Shown: in pieces, positions 41,097 to 49,135 of the stretch
Numbering within the stretch: position 1 is the first letter of the stretch
How the letters are laid out: each line of letters opens with the position of its first letter
Origin: Allosphingosinicella sp.
GTDB lineage: Bacteria; Pseudomonadota; Alphaproteobacteria; Sphingomonadales; Sphingomonadaceae
Direction: 5' to 3'
Assembly (NCBI GenBank): GCA_030447665.1
Contig: JAUJOJ010000001.1
Span: 224,466-288,465 of the forward strand
DNA: 64,000 nt
Translations under genes and position numbers: made by a program
The notes under the pieces: model-generated
Seen by the model: only the letters and a program-made list of their open reading frames with translations
What the model was told of the DNA's origin: nothing
Databases searched by the model: none

Positions 41097-41113
41097 TTGG
41101 CACGGCTCTTGTA
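41097..41113 (+). promoter_or_regulatory. Sigma54 (-24/-12) promoter of the psp operon
   Basis: TTGGCACGGCTCTTGTA matches the consensus YTGGCACGRNNNTTGCW at every defined position except T for the C of TTGC. It lies about 55 bases upstream of the first start codon (41169). The region 41010-41060 between this site and pspF holds inverted sequences (GGCGCCATTTCCC and GGGCGAAATGGCG) that could be the PspF binding sites. Confidence 0.8.
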
Positions 41114-41168
41114 ACAGTTGGGCATACCGCCTCGGCGGGGAAGAAACAAAGGTTCAGGGAGAACCGGG

Positions 41169-41456
41169 ATGTTCGACAGCGATCTCAGCCGCACCGCCTT
41201 TTCCGCGCTCGGCGCTCTGCTCTTCACCGCCGCCTTGGTCGGCGCCGCAGTCGGTCCGGCCCATATGGTCGAGACGGCCCCGGTGGTTTATGCAGGGGCG
41301 GCTCCGCAGGTTGGGGCGGGATCGATGCCTGATCCGGTGATGGTGGCAAGGGACGAGCTCATCAGAATGGCTCCTCCCCGACCCTCGCGGCCACCGAGAC
41401 CGTCGCGCCTTTCCCGCCATCCCTGGCCGGCGCGCAAAGATATGGAGTTCATATTC
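41169..41456 (+). CDS. Leader ORF of the psp operon, reading in frame into pspA
   Basis: ATG 41169 has an AGGGAGA ribosome site and directly follows the promoter. It encodes MFDSDLSRTAFSALG and one membrane helix (ALLFTAALVGAAVGPA), then a Pro/Arg-rich stretch. No stop occurs before the pspA ATG at 41457, so as written it would give a 320-residue membrane-anchored PspA fusion. From about 41345 another frame (GSSPTLAATETVAPFPPSLA) has more natural third positions, so an indel may hide the true end of a separate small protein. Both readings are open. Confidence 0.5.
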
Positions 41457-42131
41457 ATGGGTATTTTCTCACGCACGCGCGACATAGTTGCGGCCAATTT
41501 CACGGATCTTTTGGATAAGGCTGAGGATCCGGCCAAGATGATCCGGATGATCATCATGGAGATGGAGGAGACGCTTGTGGAGGTTCGGGCTTCTGCGGCT
41601 CGGACGATTGCCGATCAGAAGGAGATGCGTCGGCAGGTATCGAAGCTTGAGCGGATTCAGGAGGGTTGGACGGAGAAGGCGGAGCTGGCTTTGTCGAAGG
41701 GCCGGGAGGATTTGGCCAAGGCGGCTTTGGTCGAGAAGCGCAAGGCGGGCGACATGGCCGATCAGCTTCGGGTTGAGATCCAGGTTCTGGACGATGGTCT
41801 TCGTGGGTCCGAGGAGGACATTGCCAAGCTCCAGGCGCGGCTTCGCGATGCCCGCACCCGTCAGAATGCGATCATGAGCCGGATCGAGAGCGCGCAGAAC
41901 CGCTCGCGGCTTCGCGAGATGTATGCCGGCCCCAAGGTCAATGAGGCTTTCTCGCGCTTCGACGTGCTCGAGCGGCGCGCCGACATGGCCGAAGGCCAGG
42001 CGGACGCGCTCTCCTTGGGAGCCCCTGCCAAGACGCTGGAGGAAGAGATTGCCGAGCTTCGCAACGAGGAAGCGGTCGATGCCGAGCTCGAAGCGCTGAA
42101 AGCCAAGCTCAACCCGAACAAGGAAGGCTGA
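41457..42131 (+). CDS. pspA: Phage shock protein A
   Basis: PspA is a peripheral membrane-stabilising protein of the ESCRT-III/IM30 family and the inhibitor of PspF. The start at 41457 (MGIFSRTRDIVAANFTDLLD) has its own GGAG site. The 224-residue protein is almost all coiled coil (MIIMEMEETLVEVRASAART, EDIAKLQARLRDARTRQNAI) and includes the amphipathic N-terminal helix. Length and sequence are typical. It is the first standard gene of the operon. Confidence 0.96.
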   Translation: MGIFSRTRDIVAANFTDLLDKAEDPAKMIRMIIMEMEETLVEVRASAARTIADQKEMRRQVSKLERIQEGWTEKAELALSKGREDLAKAALVEKRKAGDMADQLRVEIQVLDDGLRGSEEDIAKLQARLRDARTRQNAIMSRIESAQNRSRLREMYAGPKVNEAFSRFDVLERRADMAEGQADALSLGAPAKTLEEEIAELRNEEAVDAELEALKAKLNPNKEG

Positions 42132-42135
42132 GGGG

Positions 42136-42420
42136 ATGGAAGACATTCTTGTCCCGATCATCATCGTGCCGGCCATCTTCCTCGGCCTGCCGTGGATCAT
42201 CTTCCACTACATCACCAAGTGGAAGAGCCAGGCGAGCCTTACGAGCGAGGACGAAAGGCTTCTCGACGATCTCCACGAGCTCGCCCGGCGCCTCGAGGAC
42301 CGCATGGTCACGATCGAACGGATCATGGCAGCCGAAAATCCGGCCTGGCGCCAGATGGCAGCCGATCCGGGGAGCCTTGGGATTGAAGACAGCAGCTCCG
42401 TCAGGAGGATTGGACAATGA
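42136..42420 (+). CDS. pspB: Phage shock protein B
   Basis: PspB is a small inner-membrane protein that, with PspC, senses envelope stress and releases PspF from PspA. The 94-residue frame has an N-terminal helix (ILVPIIIVPAIFLGLPWIIF) and the family tail ELARRLEDRMVTIERIMAAE followed by NPAWRQ. Its last four bases overlap pspC. The tail motif RL..RM.TIERI recurs in the four extra proteins downstream. Confidence 0.92.
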   Translation: MEDILVPIIIVPAIFLGLPWIIFHYITKWKSQASLTSEDERLLDDLHELARRLEDRMVTIERIMAAENPAWRQMAADPGSLGIEDSSSVRRIGQ

Positions 42421-42803
42421 ACGAAACACCGCGCCGCACCAAATTCTATCTCGATACGCAGCATGCCAAATGGAAAGGCGTCTGCGCCGGGATCGCCGAT
42501 TATACCGGGATCGACATTTCGATCGTGCGCATCGCGATGGTGCTGGGAACGGTGCTCGGATCGGGCGCGCTGATCATCGTCTATTTCGCCGCAGCCTGGA
42601 TCGCTCCGGTAAAGCCGCTGGAGCTTTCCCGGCAAACCCCTGAAGACGCCAAATTCTGGCAGGGCGTCAGGGCATCCCCGCGCCGGACCGTCCGCGACGT
42701 CCGCTCCAAGTTCCGTGACATCGACCGCCGTTTGGCGGACGTCGAGACCTACGTCACCAGCTCGAACAGCCGCCTGTCGCGAGAGATCGAGAATCTGCGC
42801 TGA
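42417..42803 (+). CDS. pspC: Phage shock protein C
   Basis: The 128-residue PspC has the conserved opening RTKFYLDTQHAKWKGVCAGI and ADYTGIDISIVRIAMVLGTV, a membrane helix (TVLGSGALIIVYFAAAWIAP), and a cytoplasmic or periplasmic tail ending RDIDRRLADVETYVTSSNSR then LSREIENLR. The tail shares its pattern with the next two or three genes. It overlaps pspB by 4 bases. Confidence 0.93.
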   Translation: MNETPRRTKFYLDTQHAKWKGVCAGIADYTGIDISIVRIAMVLGTVLGSGALIIVYFAAAWIAPVKPLELSRQTPEDAKFWQGVRASPRRTVRDVRSKFRDIDRRLADVETYVTSSNSRLSREIENLR

Positions 42804-42835
42804 AGCGCGAAGCAACCAACAGGGAGAAATAAGAG

Positions 42836-43171
42836 ATGGATCCTGAAAAGGCCCATAAGCTCGCCTTCGTCGCGCAGCTTTTCCCGTTCATTGCAATCAT
42901 CGTCAGCGTTGGCGTCGCCGGCTGGGTGATCACCACCTGGATGCGGATCAAGAACGGCTACCCGCTGGACGGCGCCTGGGGCCAGGCAATCTATCCGAAG
43001 AAGAGCGACGAGGCGGTGGAGCGGATCAAGCTCCTCAGCTCCGAAAACGGGCAGCTCCGCGCCGAACTCGGATCGGTCAAGGATCGGCTCGCCAATGTCG
43101 AGCGCATCGTCACCGACGACAGCCACCGGCTCAATCAGGAGATCGAGTCGCTTCGGGTTTCATGCAACTGA
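42836..43171 (+). CDS. Psp-associated small membrane protein with coiled-coil tail (1 of 4)
   Basis: The 111-residue protein has one membrane helix (LFPFIAIIVSVGVAGWVITT, about 15-34) and a heptad-rich C-terminus: VKDRLANVERIVTDDSHRLN then QEIESLRVSCN. This tail is clearly related to the PspC tail. The gene starts after an AGGGAGAAATAAGAG site, 32 bases from pspC. It is not a family I can name. Operon membership and the shared tail suggest that it binds PspA, PspB or PspC. Confidence 0.75.
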   Translation: MDPEKAHKLAFVAQLFPFIAIIVSVGVAGWVITTWMRIKNGYPLDGAWGQAIYPKKSDEAVERIKLLSSENGQLRAELGSVKDRLANVERIVTDDSHRLNQEIESLRVSCN

Positions 43172-43449
43172 GGAGACTGAACGTGCCGCCATGGATCTGG
43201 TTCTTCGGGATCGTCGTCGGCCTGCCGGTGGTGTTGGGAGTGTTCAGCGACAGCTACAAACGCTGGCTAAAGCATCGTGAACGGCGGATGGAGATCGAAG
43301 CTCAAATGACCGCTGAAAAAGCGGCACAATATGCCGCTCACACCGCGCGGCTCGAGCAGCGGGTCCGGGTTCTGGAACGGATCGTCACCGACAAGGGCAT
43401 GGTGGTGGCCGAAGAGATCGAGCGCTTGCGAGACAAGCCGCTCAATTGA
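43162..43449 (+). CDS. Psp-associated small membrane protein with coiled-coil tail (2 of 4)
   Basis: The 95-residue protein has one membrane helix (VPPWIWFFGIVVGLPVVLGV) and then a charged helix. The tail TARLEQRVRVLERIVTDKGM then VVAEEIERLRDKPLN carries the same RV..LERIVTD....EEIE.LR pattern. It overlaps the preceding gene by 10 bases, so the two are translationally coupled. Confidence 0.75.
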   Translation: MQLRRLNVPPWIWFFGIVVGLPVVLGVFSDSYKRWLKHRERRMEIEAQMTAEKAAQYAAHTARLEQRVRVLERIVTDKGMVVAEEIERLRDKPLN

Positions 43450-43493
43450 GACCCGCATTGGCGAGATGCGCCGGCAACAGGGAAGGACAGGGC

Positions 43494-43751
43494 ATGAATG
43501 GCGGTCAAATGATGGTGGTGCTGATCGTGGCGATCGTGATGATCGCGAGCATCATCAAGTCGAGGCATGGATCGCACCGCCGCCAGCGGCACGGAGCCCC
43601 CGGATCGGAGACAATCCAGGAGACCGGCGAGACAAACCGGCTGCGCGACGAGGTGAAGCAGCTGAAGGAACGGCTGGCGGTCCTGGAGCGGATCACGATT
43701 GAAAAGGAAAACTCGTTGGAACGCGAGATCGAGCAGCTGCGGGACCGCTGA
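43494..43751 (+). CDS. Psp-associated small membrane protein with coiled-coil tail (3 of 4)
   Basis: From ATG 43494 (MNGGQMMVVLIVAIVMIASI) it has 85 residues: an N-terminal membrane helix, a basic linker (HGSHRRQRHG), and the tail VKQLKERLAVLERITIEKEN then SLEREIEQLRDR. An in-frame start at 43446 overlaps the preceding gene but adds an unlikely leader; the inner ATG is preceded by GGAAGGACAGGGC. Confidence 0.75.
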   Translation: MNGGQMMVVLIVAIVMIASIIKSRHGSHRRQRHGAPGSETIQETGETNRLRDEVKQLKERLAVLERITIEKENSLEREIEQLRDR

Positions 43752-43762
43752 GGGAGACGGGA

Positions 43763-43996
43763 ATGGCGGATACCTCGACCCTCCTGACGATTGCATCGGC
43801 CGGGCTAGTCGCCTTCGGCATCGTCAGCACTGCTCTTCTCCGTGGCTGGAGCGGTTGGCTGGCGGTGCGGCGGCTGGAGCTTGAGAATAGTGGCCGGAAA
43901 GATCCGGCCTTTCCTGAACCGACGCGGATGGAGGTCGCGTCGCTCACGGAGCGGGTCCGCAAGCTCGAAGCTATTGCGAACGGGGTGGATTCCTGA
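43763..43996 (+). CDS. Psp-associated small membrane protein with short tail (4 of 4)
   Basis: The 77-residue protein has one membrane helix (LLTIASAGLVAFGIVSTALL, about 7-26) and a shorter tail, VASLTERVRKLEAIANGVDS, that keeps only the first half of the motif. It follows the preceding gene by 11 bases with a GAGGGAGACGGGA ribosome site. sufE follows after 25 bases and may be reached by read-through. Confidence 0.7.
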   Translation: MADTSTLLTIASAGLVAFGIVSTALLRGWSGWLAVRRLELENSGRKDPAFPEPTRMEVASLTERVRKLEAIANGVDS

Positions 43997-44021
43997 GCGC
44001 TGCCTCTGGTAGCGAGGGGGC

Positions 44022-44435
44022 ATGTCCCACCAAAGCCTCAGCGACATTCACGACGATTACGAGCTTCTCGAGCCGGACGACCGCTACCGGCTGCTGATCG
44101 ACCTCGGCCGCTCGCTGGAGCCGATGCCGGACGCGCTCAAGACCGATGCGACCCTGGTCCGTGGCTGCTCGGCGTCGGTGTGGGTCTATCCGGTCCAGCA
44201 GGATGACGGCAGGCTCCACTTCCTCGCCGACAGCAACGCGGCGATCACCAAGGGCATCATCGCGCTCGTGCTGATGGCGGTCCAGAACCGGACGCCGGCG
44301 GAGATATTGCCAGCCGACATCGGCGCCGAACTGGCGCGGTTCGATCTCGGCAAGCAGCTGAGCTCCAACCGCACCCAGGGCATTCCCAACATGATCGCGC
44401 TGATCCGCGAGACCGCGGAGCGGCTGATCAAGTAG
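44022..44435 (+). CDS. sufE: SufE-family sulfur acceptor
   Basis: SufE accepts persulfide sulfur from the cysteine desulfurase SufS during iron-sulfur cluster assembly. The 137-residue frame has the family start LSDIHDDYELLEPDDRYRLL and the active cysteine in LVRGCSASVWVYP (about residue 50). Late blocks SSNRTQGIPNMIALIRETA match. No other suf gene adjoins it, though two desulfurase-type genes occur at 61244-63411. Confidence 0.93.
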   Translation: MSHQSLSDIHDDYELLEPDDRYRLLIDLGRSLEPMPDALKTDATLVRGCSASVWVYPVQQDDGRLHFLADSNAAITKGIIALVLMAVQNRTPAEILPADIGAELARFDLGKQLSSNRTQGIPNMIALIRETAERLIK

Positions 44436-44471
44436 CCAGCCTCCGCAGCCCCTCGTGCCGGGCGGGCCATA

Positions 44472-45008
44472 TCAGGGCGAAAGCGTGGACCGCCGCTCCT
44501 CGGCCTTGCGCAGCACTTCATAGGCGGCCTGGATCGCCTGGAAGCGCTTGGCGGCTTCCTCGTCGCCCGGCGTCACATCGGGATGATTGACCTTGGCGAG
44601 CCGGCGATAGGCCGATTTGATCTCATCGAAGCTGGCATCGGTCGCCACCTCCAGGAGGTCGAGCGCGCGGATCTCATCGCGGCCGCGGCTGCCGTCGCCC
44701 GGGCCGCCCCAGCCATAATATCCGGCGTCCTGAAAGCCGCCGGCATCGCGCCGCTCGTCGGCCTCGCGCGCTGCGGCTTCCTCCGCCGTCAGGCCTTCGA
44801 AATAATTCCAGTTGCGGTTGTATTCGGAGGCGTGACGCTCGCAGAAATACCAGCGGTCGCGGCTGTTCGGAGATTTCGGCGCAGGCCGATCGCCCGGATC
44901 GCTGCAGCCGTGCCGGTCGCAAAGCCGCACCTGCTCCGTCTCGCGCGTGCTCCCATAGCCGCGCCAGCGCGGAAATCCCCAGTCGTTCGATCGCGTCTGC
45001 CTCGCCAT
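44472..45008 (-). CDS. J-domain (DnaJ-like) protein
   Basis: From ATG 45008 ([19 protein letters not shown]) it has 178 residues. An N-terminal part with cysteines and histidines ([26 protein letters not shown]) could bind metal. The C-terminal J domain is [20 protein letters not shown] then [16 protein letters not shown] with the HPD motif intact. It is expected to stimulate DnaK. The arrangement, with the J domain at the C-terminus and no Gly/Phe or zinc-finger region, makes it a type III J protein. Confidence 0.88.
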   Translation of the reverse strand: MARQTRSNDWGFPRWRGYGSTRETEQVRLCDRHGCSDPGDRPAPKSPNSRDRWYFCERHASEYNRNWNYFEGLTAEEAAAREADERRDAGGFQDAGYYGWGGPGDGSRGRDEIRALDLLEVATDASFDEIKSAYRRLAKVNHPDVTPGDEEAAKRFQAIQAAYEVLRKAEERRSTLSP

Positions 45009-45134
45009 CCGGCCCAGATAGAGGCTGAGAGCGCGTCCTGCCACCCTCCTTCGCCAAGGCCCGGGGGGCAAGCCCCGCAAGCTTCAGCGAAGCCGCCGAG
45101 GGGCATGCCCCCGCGAAGTCTTTGGCGAAGCAGG

Positions 45135-45563
45135 GCCAGAGGGTCTATAAGCCGGGTTCTGTCCTCCTCCTTCGCCGAAGCTCGGGAAGATGTGCGGCCA
45201 TTCCTCTAGGAGGCGGATTGCTCCGCCCCTCAAGCAACCAACCCGGGCGACGAGCCGGAAGTCGGCTCATGCGGGGTCCCGAAAGCGATACTTCCCGGGG
45301 TGCCCCATTGCCGCCCCTATTCGGTCTTGCTCCCGGTGGGGTTTGCCATGCCGTTCCCGTTGCCGGGCCCGCGGTGCGCTCTTACCGCACCCTTTCACCA
45401 TCGCAGGGCCGAAGCCTGTGCGACCTGCTTTCTGTTGCACTGTCCCTGAACCAGGAAACGATCCCCTGGCCCGCCGGGCGTTACCCGGCACCGTCCTTCC
45501 GTGGAGCCCGGACTTTCCTCGCCTCGCGCGAACGCAAGCCGCGGCCGCCCGACCCTCTGGCGG
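45135..45563 (-). ncRNA. rnpB: RNase P RNA
   Basis: On the minus strand the conserved class A core is plain: GAGGAAAGTCCGGGCTCCAC, GGTGCCGGGTAACGCCCGG, GACAGTGCAACAGAAAG, AAGGGTGCGGTAAGAGCGCA, GGCAAACCCC and GAGGAATGGCCGC. The 5' AGAGGGTC pairs with the 3' GACCCTCT after ACAGAACCCGGCTTATA. Ends are approximate. Reading frames that cross this region are spurious. The gene lies between ampD and the J-domain gene. Confidence 0.95.
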
Positions 45564-45570
45564 AACCGGT

Positions 45571-46260
45571 CTAGTCGTCGCCTTGCGGTTTGGGAAGGAG
45601 AAGAGCGAGCAGGATCGCCCGGCACTCGCCGTCAATTTCACCGTCGATCAATTCCGGGCGGAATCGGCGCTGAAGGCGACGATCGCAGCGAGCTTGTCGC
45701 TGACGTCGTAGCCGAAGCGTTCGAGCGCGAGCAGGAAGCCCCCATCGGTCCAGTTGGGATCCATCAGATTCTTGGTCGGCCGCGGCAGCGCCAGCCTTAA
45801 TTTCGCCAGCCGACCCCATGGGAAGAGCTCGCCGGGATCCTGCTTGCGGGTCGGGGCGATATCGGAATGCCCCACCACATTGCCGCGCGTGATGCCGTGC
45901 CGTTTCATGATGTCGGCGACGAGCGGGATGAGGCGTCGATCTGCTGGTCCGGAAAAGGCTGGTAGCCCAACTCGTGGCCGGGATTGACGATCTCGATGCC
46001 GATGCTGCTCGCGTTGAGGTTCTGATTGCCGCGCCAATAGGATCGGCCGGCATGCCAGGCCCGTTTCTCCTCCGGCACCATGCGCAGGATCTGGCCGTCT
46101 TCGGCGACAAGATAATGGCAGGAGACCTTCGATTCGGGATTGCGGAGCCATGCGATCGCCGACGCCGCATCCTTCATGCCGGTATAATGGAGCACCAGGA
46201 TCGAGATCGGCTTGTCGCGCTCGTCGAAATTGGGCGAGGGCTGTCGATGATCTGGTCCAT
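45571..46260 (-). CDS. ampD: AmpD-like N-acetylmuramoyl-L-alanine amidase (three frameshifts)
   Basis: AmpD-type amidases cleave 1,6-anhydro-MurNAc peptides in cell-wall recycling, supplying the sugar handled by AmgK/MurU in this window. The start at 46260 (MDQIIDSP) joins SPNFDERDKPISILVLHYTG after one missing C. Zinc-site blocks are LVLHYTGM and RNVVGHSDIAPTRKQDPGEL. A second missing C near 45933 joins PFPDQQIDA to LIPLVADIMKRHGIT. A third near 45667 joins KLAAIVAF to QRRFRPELIDGEIDGE. The repaired protein is 230 residues and ends LLPKPQGDD at 45571, eight bases from the rnpB 5' end. Confidence 0.88.
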
Positions 46261-46306
46261 GACCTACATGCGCGACAAAAGGGGCTCTCGTCAAGCCTTG
46301 CCAGGA

Positions 46307-47158
46307 TCAGGCGAGGCCGGAAAGCGGCGCCGGCTGCTGAACGGCGTTGCGGATGTAGAGGCCGCGATTGTCGGGATCGATGACAAAGTCGCTGCCATGG
46401 CCGATGATCGTCTCTCCTGCCCCCAGCATCAAATAGCCGTCGGGGGCGCTTGCCTCGGCGAGCCGCTGGAATACGGCGGTCCGTGTCGCTTCAGAGAAAT
46501 AAAGAAGGACGTTGCGGCAAAGGATGACGTCGAATCGGCCTTTCGGCGGCGCCTCGGTGAGGTTGTGCACGTCGAAGCGGACCATGTCGCGAAGCTGCTT
46601 CGAAATCCGCCACTGCTGCCCCTCCTCGTCCGTGAACCAGCGCATCATCTGGAGGACGGACAGCCCCCGCTGGACCTCGAGCTGGGAATAGACGCCCTCG
46701 CGGGCGCGCTCGATGGCGGTGCGCGAGACGTCGGTGGCGAGGATGTCGATCTTCCACCCCTGCCAGCGGACGCGCTCGTCGAGAAACGACATGGCGAGGG
46801 AATAGGCTTCCTGCCCCGTCGAGCAGCCGGCGCACCAGATCGAGATCTTCTTTTCGGCTTCGCGGGAGCGCTGGAGGCGCGGAAGCGCGCCTTTCAGCAC
46901 GAGGTCGAACGCCGCGCGATCGCGAAAGAAGAAGGTCTCGTTGTTGAGAAGGGCATCGACCACTTCGCCCGCCAGCCATGGCTCACGGCCCGCGACCAGC
47001 GCGGTGATCAGCTGATCCATCGAGGTGATGCCGCGGTCGCGCATCAAGCCGCCCAGGGCAGTCTCGATGCGCCAGCGCCGGCTCATGGTGAGCTGCTGCC
47101 CGGTGCGGGTTTCGAGCAGGCCGGCAAGGATCCGGCTGGAGACGTCGCTTACTTCCAC
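46307..47158 (-). CDS. cheR: CheR, chemotaxis protein methyltransferase
   Basis: CheR methylates glutamates on chemoreceptors using S-adenosylmethionine. The GTG at 47158 overlaps the cheB stop. The 283-residue protein has the N-terminal helical domain (TGQQLTMSRRWRIETALGGL), the SAM site IWCAGCSTGQEAYSLAMSF, and the motif FDVILCRNVLLYFSEATR. It is the last gene of the che set. No receptor gene is nearby. Confidence 0.93.
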   Translation of the reverse strand: MEVSDVSSRILAGLLETRTGQQLTMSRRWRIETALGGLMRDRGITSMDQLITALVAGREPWLAGEVVDALLNNETFFFRDRAAFDLVLKGALPRLQRSREAEKKISIWCAGCSTGQEAYSLAMSFLDERVRWQGWKIDILATDVSRTAIERAREGVYSQLEVQRGLSVLQMMRWFTDEEGQQWRISKQLRDMVRFDVHNLTEAPPKGRFDVILCRNVLLYFSEATRTAVFQRLAEASAPDGYLMLGAGETIIGHGSDFVIDPDNRGLYIRNAVQQPAPLSGLA

Positions 47159-48264
47159 GCGCGGCCCTCCGCACGGGCTGCGATCCGCACGGCAAGCTCG
47201 GCGGGCGCCAGCACAGCCGAGGCGATCCCTGCTTCGGCGACCGCCCGGGGCATTCCCCAAACCGCCGAGCTCTGCTGGTTCTGGACCAGAATTGTTCCGC
47301 CGCGATCGACGATGCGGGCGCTTCCGACCAGGCCGTCACGGCCCATGCCGCTGAACACGATCCCAACCCCGTTCCTGCCGTAAACCTCGCTGACCGACCA
47401 GAGCATCGTATCGACCGACGGCATGCAGCCGGAACTCGCCGGCGCGTGGGTGAGCTGCACGCGTACCTCGCCGCCGACACGCGCGAGGCCGAGATGCGCA
47501 TCGCCGGGCGCGATCAGGATCTGTTCGGGCGCGAGCGCCACGCCGTCCTCTGCCACCCGCGCCAGACGGCCCGAGGCTGCTTCGATCTGACGTGCGAAGA
47601 ACGGCATGAAAACAGGGGGAAGGTGCTGGGTGATCAGGATGGGGGCGCTGATCCGGGTCGGAAGCGCCCGCAGGAATTCACTGAGCGCGTGGAGGCCCCC
47701 TGTCGAGGCGCCGAGCGCAAGGCAGCCGAGCCGGTAATCGGAAGCGGGCCTGATCTTCACCGGCACGAGCTCGGCAGGCTGCGCCGCCGGCGCTGCACCT
47801 GATTGGCGGCAGGCGCGGCCGATACGGCGCAGCCGCTCACAGAGCACTTCGGCAAAGCGGCCGCCGAACGCGCCGGCACCCGGCTTGGGCAGCGTGTCGG
47901 CTGCGCCGAGCGCCAGCGCCCGGACCGCGACTTCGGCGCCGTCTTCGGCAAGCGAGGAGACGATGATGACCCGGGCGCCGCTGCCCCGTCTCAGAATTTC
48001 CGGAAGGGCTTCGAGGCCGCTCGTTCCCGGCATTTCCACGTCGAGAAGGACAATGTCGAGCCGCGTGCCCTGAAGGGCATCGAGCGCCTCGTCCGCGTTG
48101 CTGGCGAGCGCGACGACTTCCATGTCTTTCTGGTTGGAAAGCATTCGCGACAGCACCGCCCGCGCGATCGGGGAATCGTCCACGATCATCAGCCGGATCG
48201 GCGGCTGCGCCGGCAGCGCTTGATCGGCCGGCAGCGCCGGCGCGATCGCTGGTGGGGAGGTCAC
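47149..48264 (-). CDS. cheB: CheB, protein-glutamate methylesterase
   Basis: CheB demethylates or deamidates receptors when phosphorylated by CheA. The 371-residue protein has an N-terminal receiver domain (LMIVDDSPIARAVLSRML; phospho-Asp about 75 in DIVLLDVEMPG) and a C-terminal esterase with Ser in LALGASTGG, His in ILITQHLPP and Asp in GMGRDGLVGS. It overlaps cheR and cheY at its ends. Confidence 0.95.
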   Translation of the reverse strand: MTSPPAIAPALPADQALPAQPPIRLMIVDDSPIARAVLSRMLSNQKDMEVVALASNADEALDALQGTRLDIVLLDVEMPGTSGLEALPEILRRGSGARVIIVSSLAEDGAEVAVRALALGAADTLPKPGAGAFGGRFAEVLCERLRRIGRACRQSGAAPAAQPAELVPVKIRPASDYRLGCLALGASTGGLHALSEFLRALPTRISAPILITQHLPPVFMPFFARQIEAASGRLARVAEDGVALAPEQILIAPGDAHLGLARVGGEVRVQLTHAPASSGCMPSVDTMLWSVSEVYGRNGVGIVFSGMGRDGLVGSARIVDRGGTILVQNQQSSAVWGMPRAVAEAGIASAVLAPAELAVRIAARAEGRAWK

Positions 48265-48626
48265 GCGACCCCGACGATCTGCAGCTTGCTCTCGAGCGTC
48301 TCGCGATCGAACGGCTTCATCACATATTCGTCGGCGCCGGCTTCGATCGCGGCCCGGATATGGGCCGCATCGTTCTCTGTCGTACAGAAGACCACCTTCG
48401 GCTGCACATCGAAATCCTGCTGACGGAGCGTGCGAAGGAATTCCATCCCGCTCATCACCGGCATGTTCCAGTCGAGCAGCACCACATCGGGCATCTTCGT
48501 CTCGATACGCGAAAGCGCCTGGCGGCCATCCTCGGCCTCGTCCACGGAAAAGTTGAGCGTTTCCAGGATGTGACGCGCAACCTTGCGGATCACCTTGGAA
48601 TCGTCGACGACCAGGCAGCTCTTCAT
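48261..48626 (-). CDS. cheY: CheY-like single-domain response regulator
   Basis: From ATG 48626 (MKSCLVVDDSKVIRKVARHI) it has 121 residues with the acidic pocket DD at 8-9, phospho-Asp about 52 in VVLLDWNMPVMSG, Thr in VVFCTTEN and Lys in EYVMKPFD. An in-frame GTG/ATG-like start 36 bases upstream is less likely. It overlaps cheB by 4 bases. Confidence 0.93.
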   Translation of the reverse strand: MKSCLVVDDSKVIRKVARHILETLNFSVDEAEDGRQALSRIETKMPDVVLLDWNMPVMSGMEFLRTLRQQDFDVQPKVVFCTTENDAAHIRAAIEAGADEYVMKPFDRETLESKLQIVGVA

Positions 48627-48698
48627 CCCAAACCTTCTTCCGTTTAGAGGATCGACCGGCACGCTAGCCGCAATTGGTAATAACAGTCTTAAAGCGTC

Positions 48699-49133
48699 TC
48701 ATGCAGCTTCCGCCGTGGGGCCGCTCAAAATGGAATTTGCGTCGATGAGCAGCATCAAGCCGCTTTCCGTCTCCACCATTCCGGTGGCCACGCGCCGCCA
48801 GCCCGGCGCGATAGAGGTCCGTATCGGGCGGACCTTGCCCGAATGCTCAATCACGTCCTCGACCGTATCGACCAGCAGGGCGTAGGGGTAACCGCCGACT
48901 TCGATGACGATCGCCTCCCGCGACCTTCCCGTGTCGGAGGTGCCAAGCTCAAGCGATGCGCAGCTGTCGATGACGGTCAGGACCCGGCTGCGAAGCGCTG
49001 CCAGCCCCGCGACGTGGACCGGGGACCGCGGCACCGGGGTGACCCCTTCGATCTCGACGACGGATTCCACGTCCGCCGCGGGAATGGCCACGCGCTCCCC
49101 GGCGATTGTGGCGATGAGGAGAAGCTCGGTCAT
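48699..49133 (-). CDS. cheW: CheW, chemotaxis coupling protein
   Basis: CheW links receptors to CheA. The 144-residue SH3-like protein has family blocks ERVAIPAADVESVVEIEGVT, GLAALRSRVLTVIDSCASLE and PYALLVDTVEDVIEHSG. Two bases separate its start from the cheA stop. Confidence 0.92.
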   Translation of the reverse strand: MTELLLIATIAGERVAIPAADVESVVEIEGVTPVPRSPVHVAGLAALRSRVLTVIDSCASLELGTSDTGRSREAIVIEVGGYPYALLVDTVEDVIEHSGKVRPIRTSIAPGWRRVATGMVETESGLMLLIDANSILSGPTAEAA

Positions 49134-49135
49134 GG

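Noticed and set aside
45122..45711. Several open frames of 76-173 codons crossing the region before ampD
   Set aside because: They lie over the RNase P RNA gene, whose conserved core is unmistakable; the proteins have no recognisable features.
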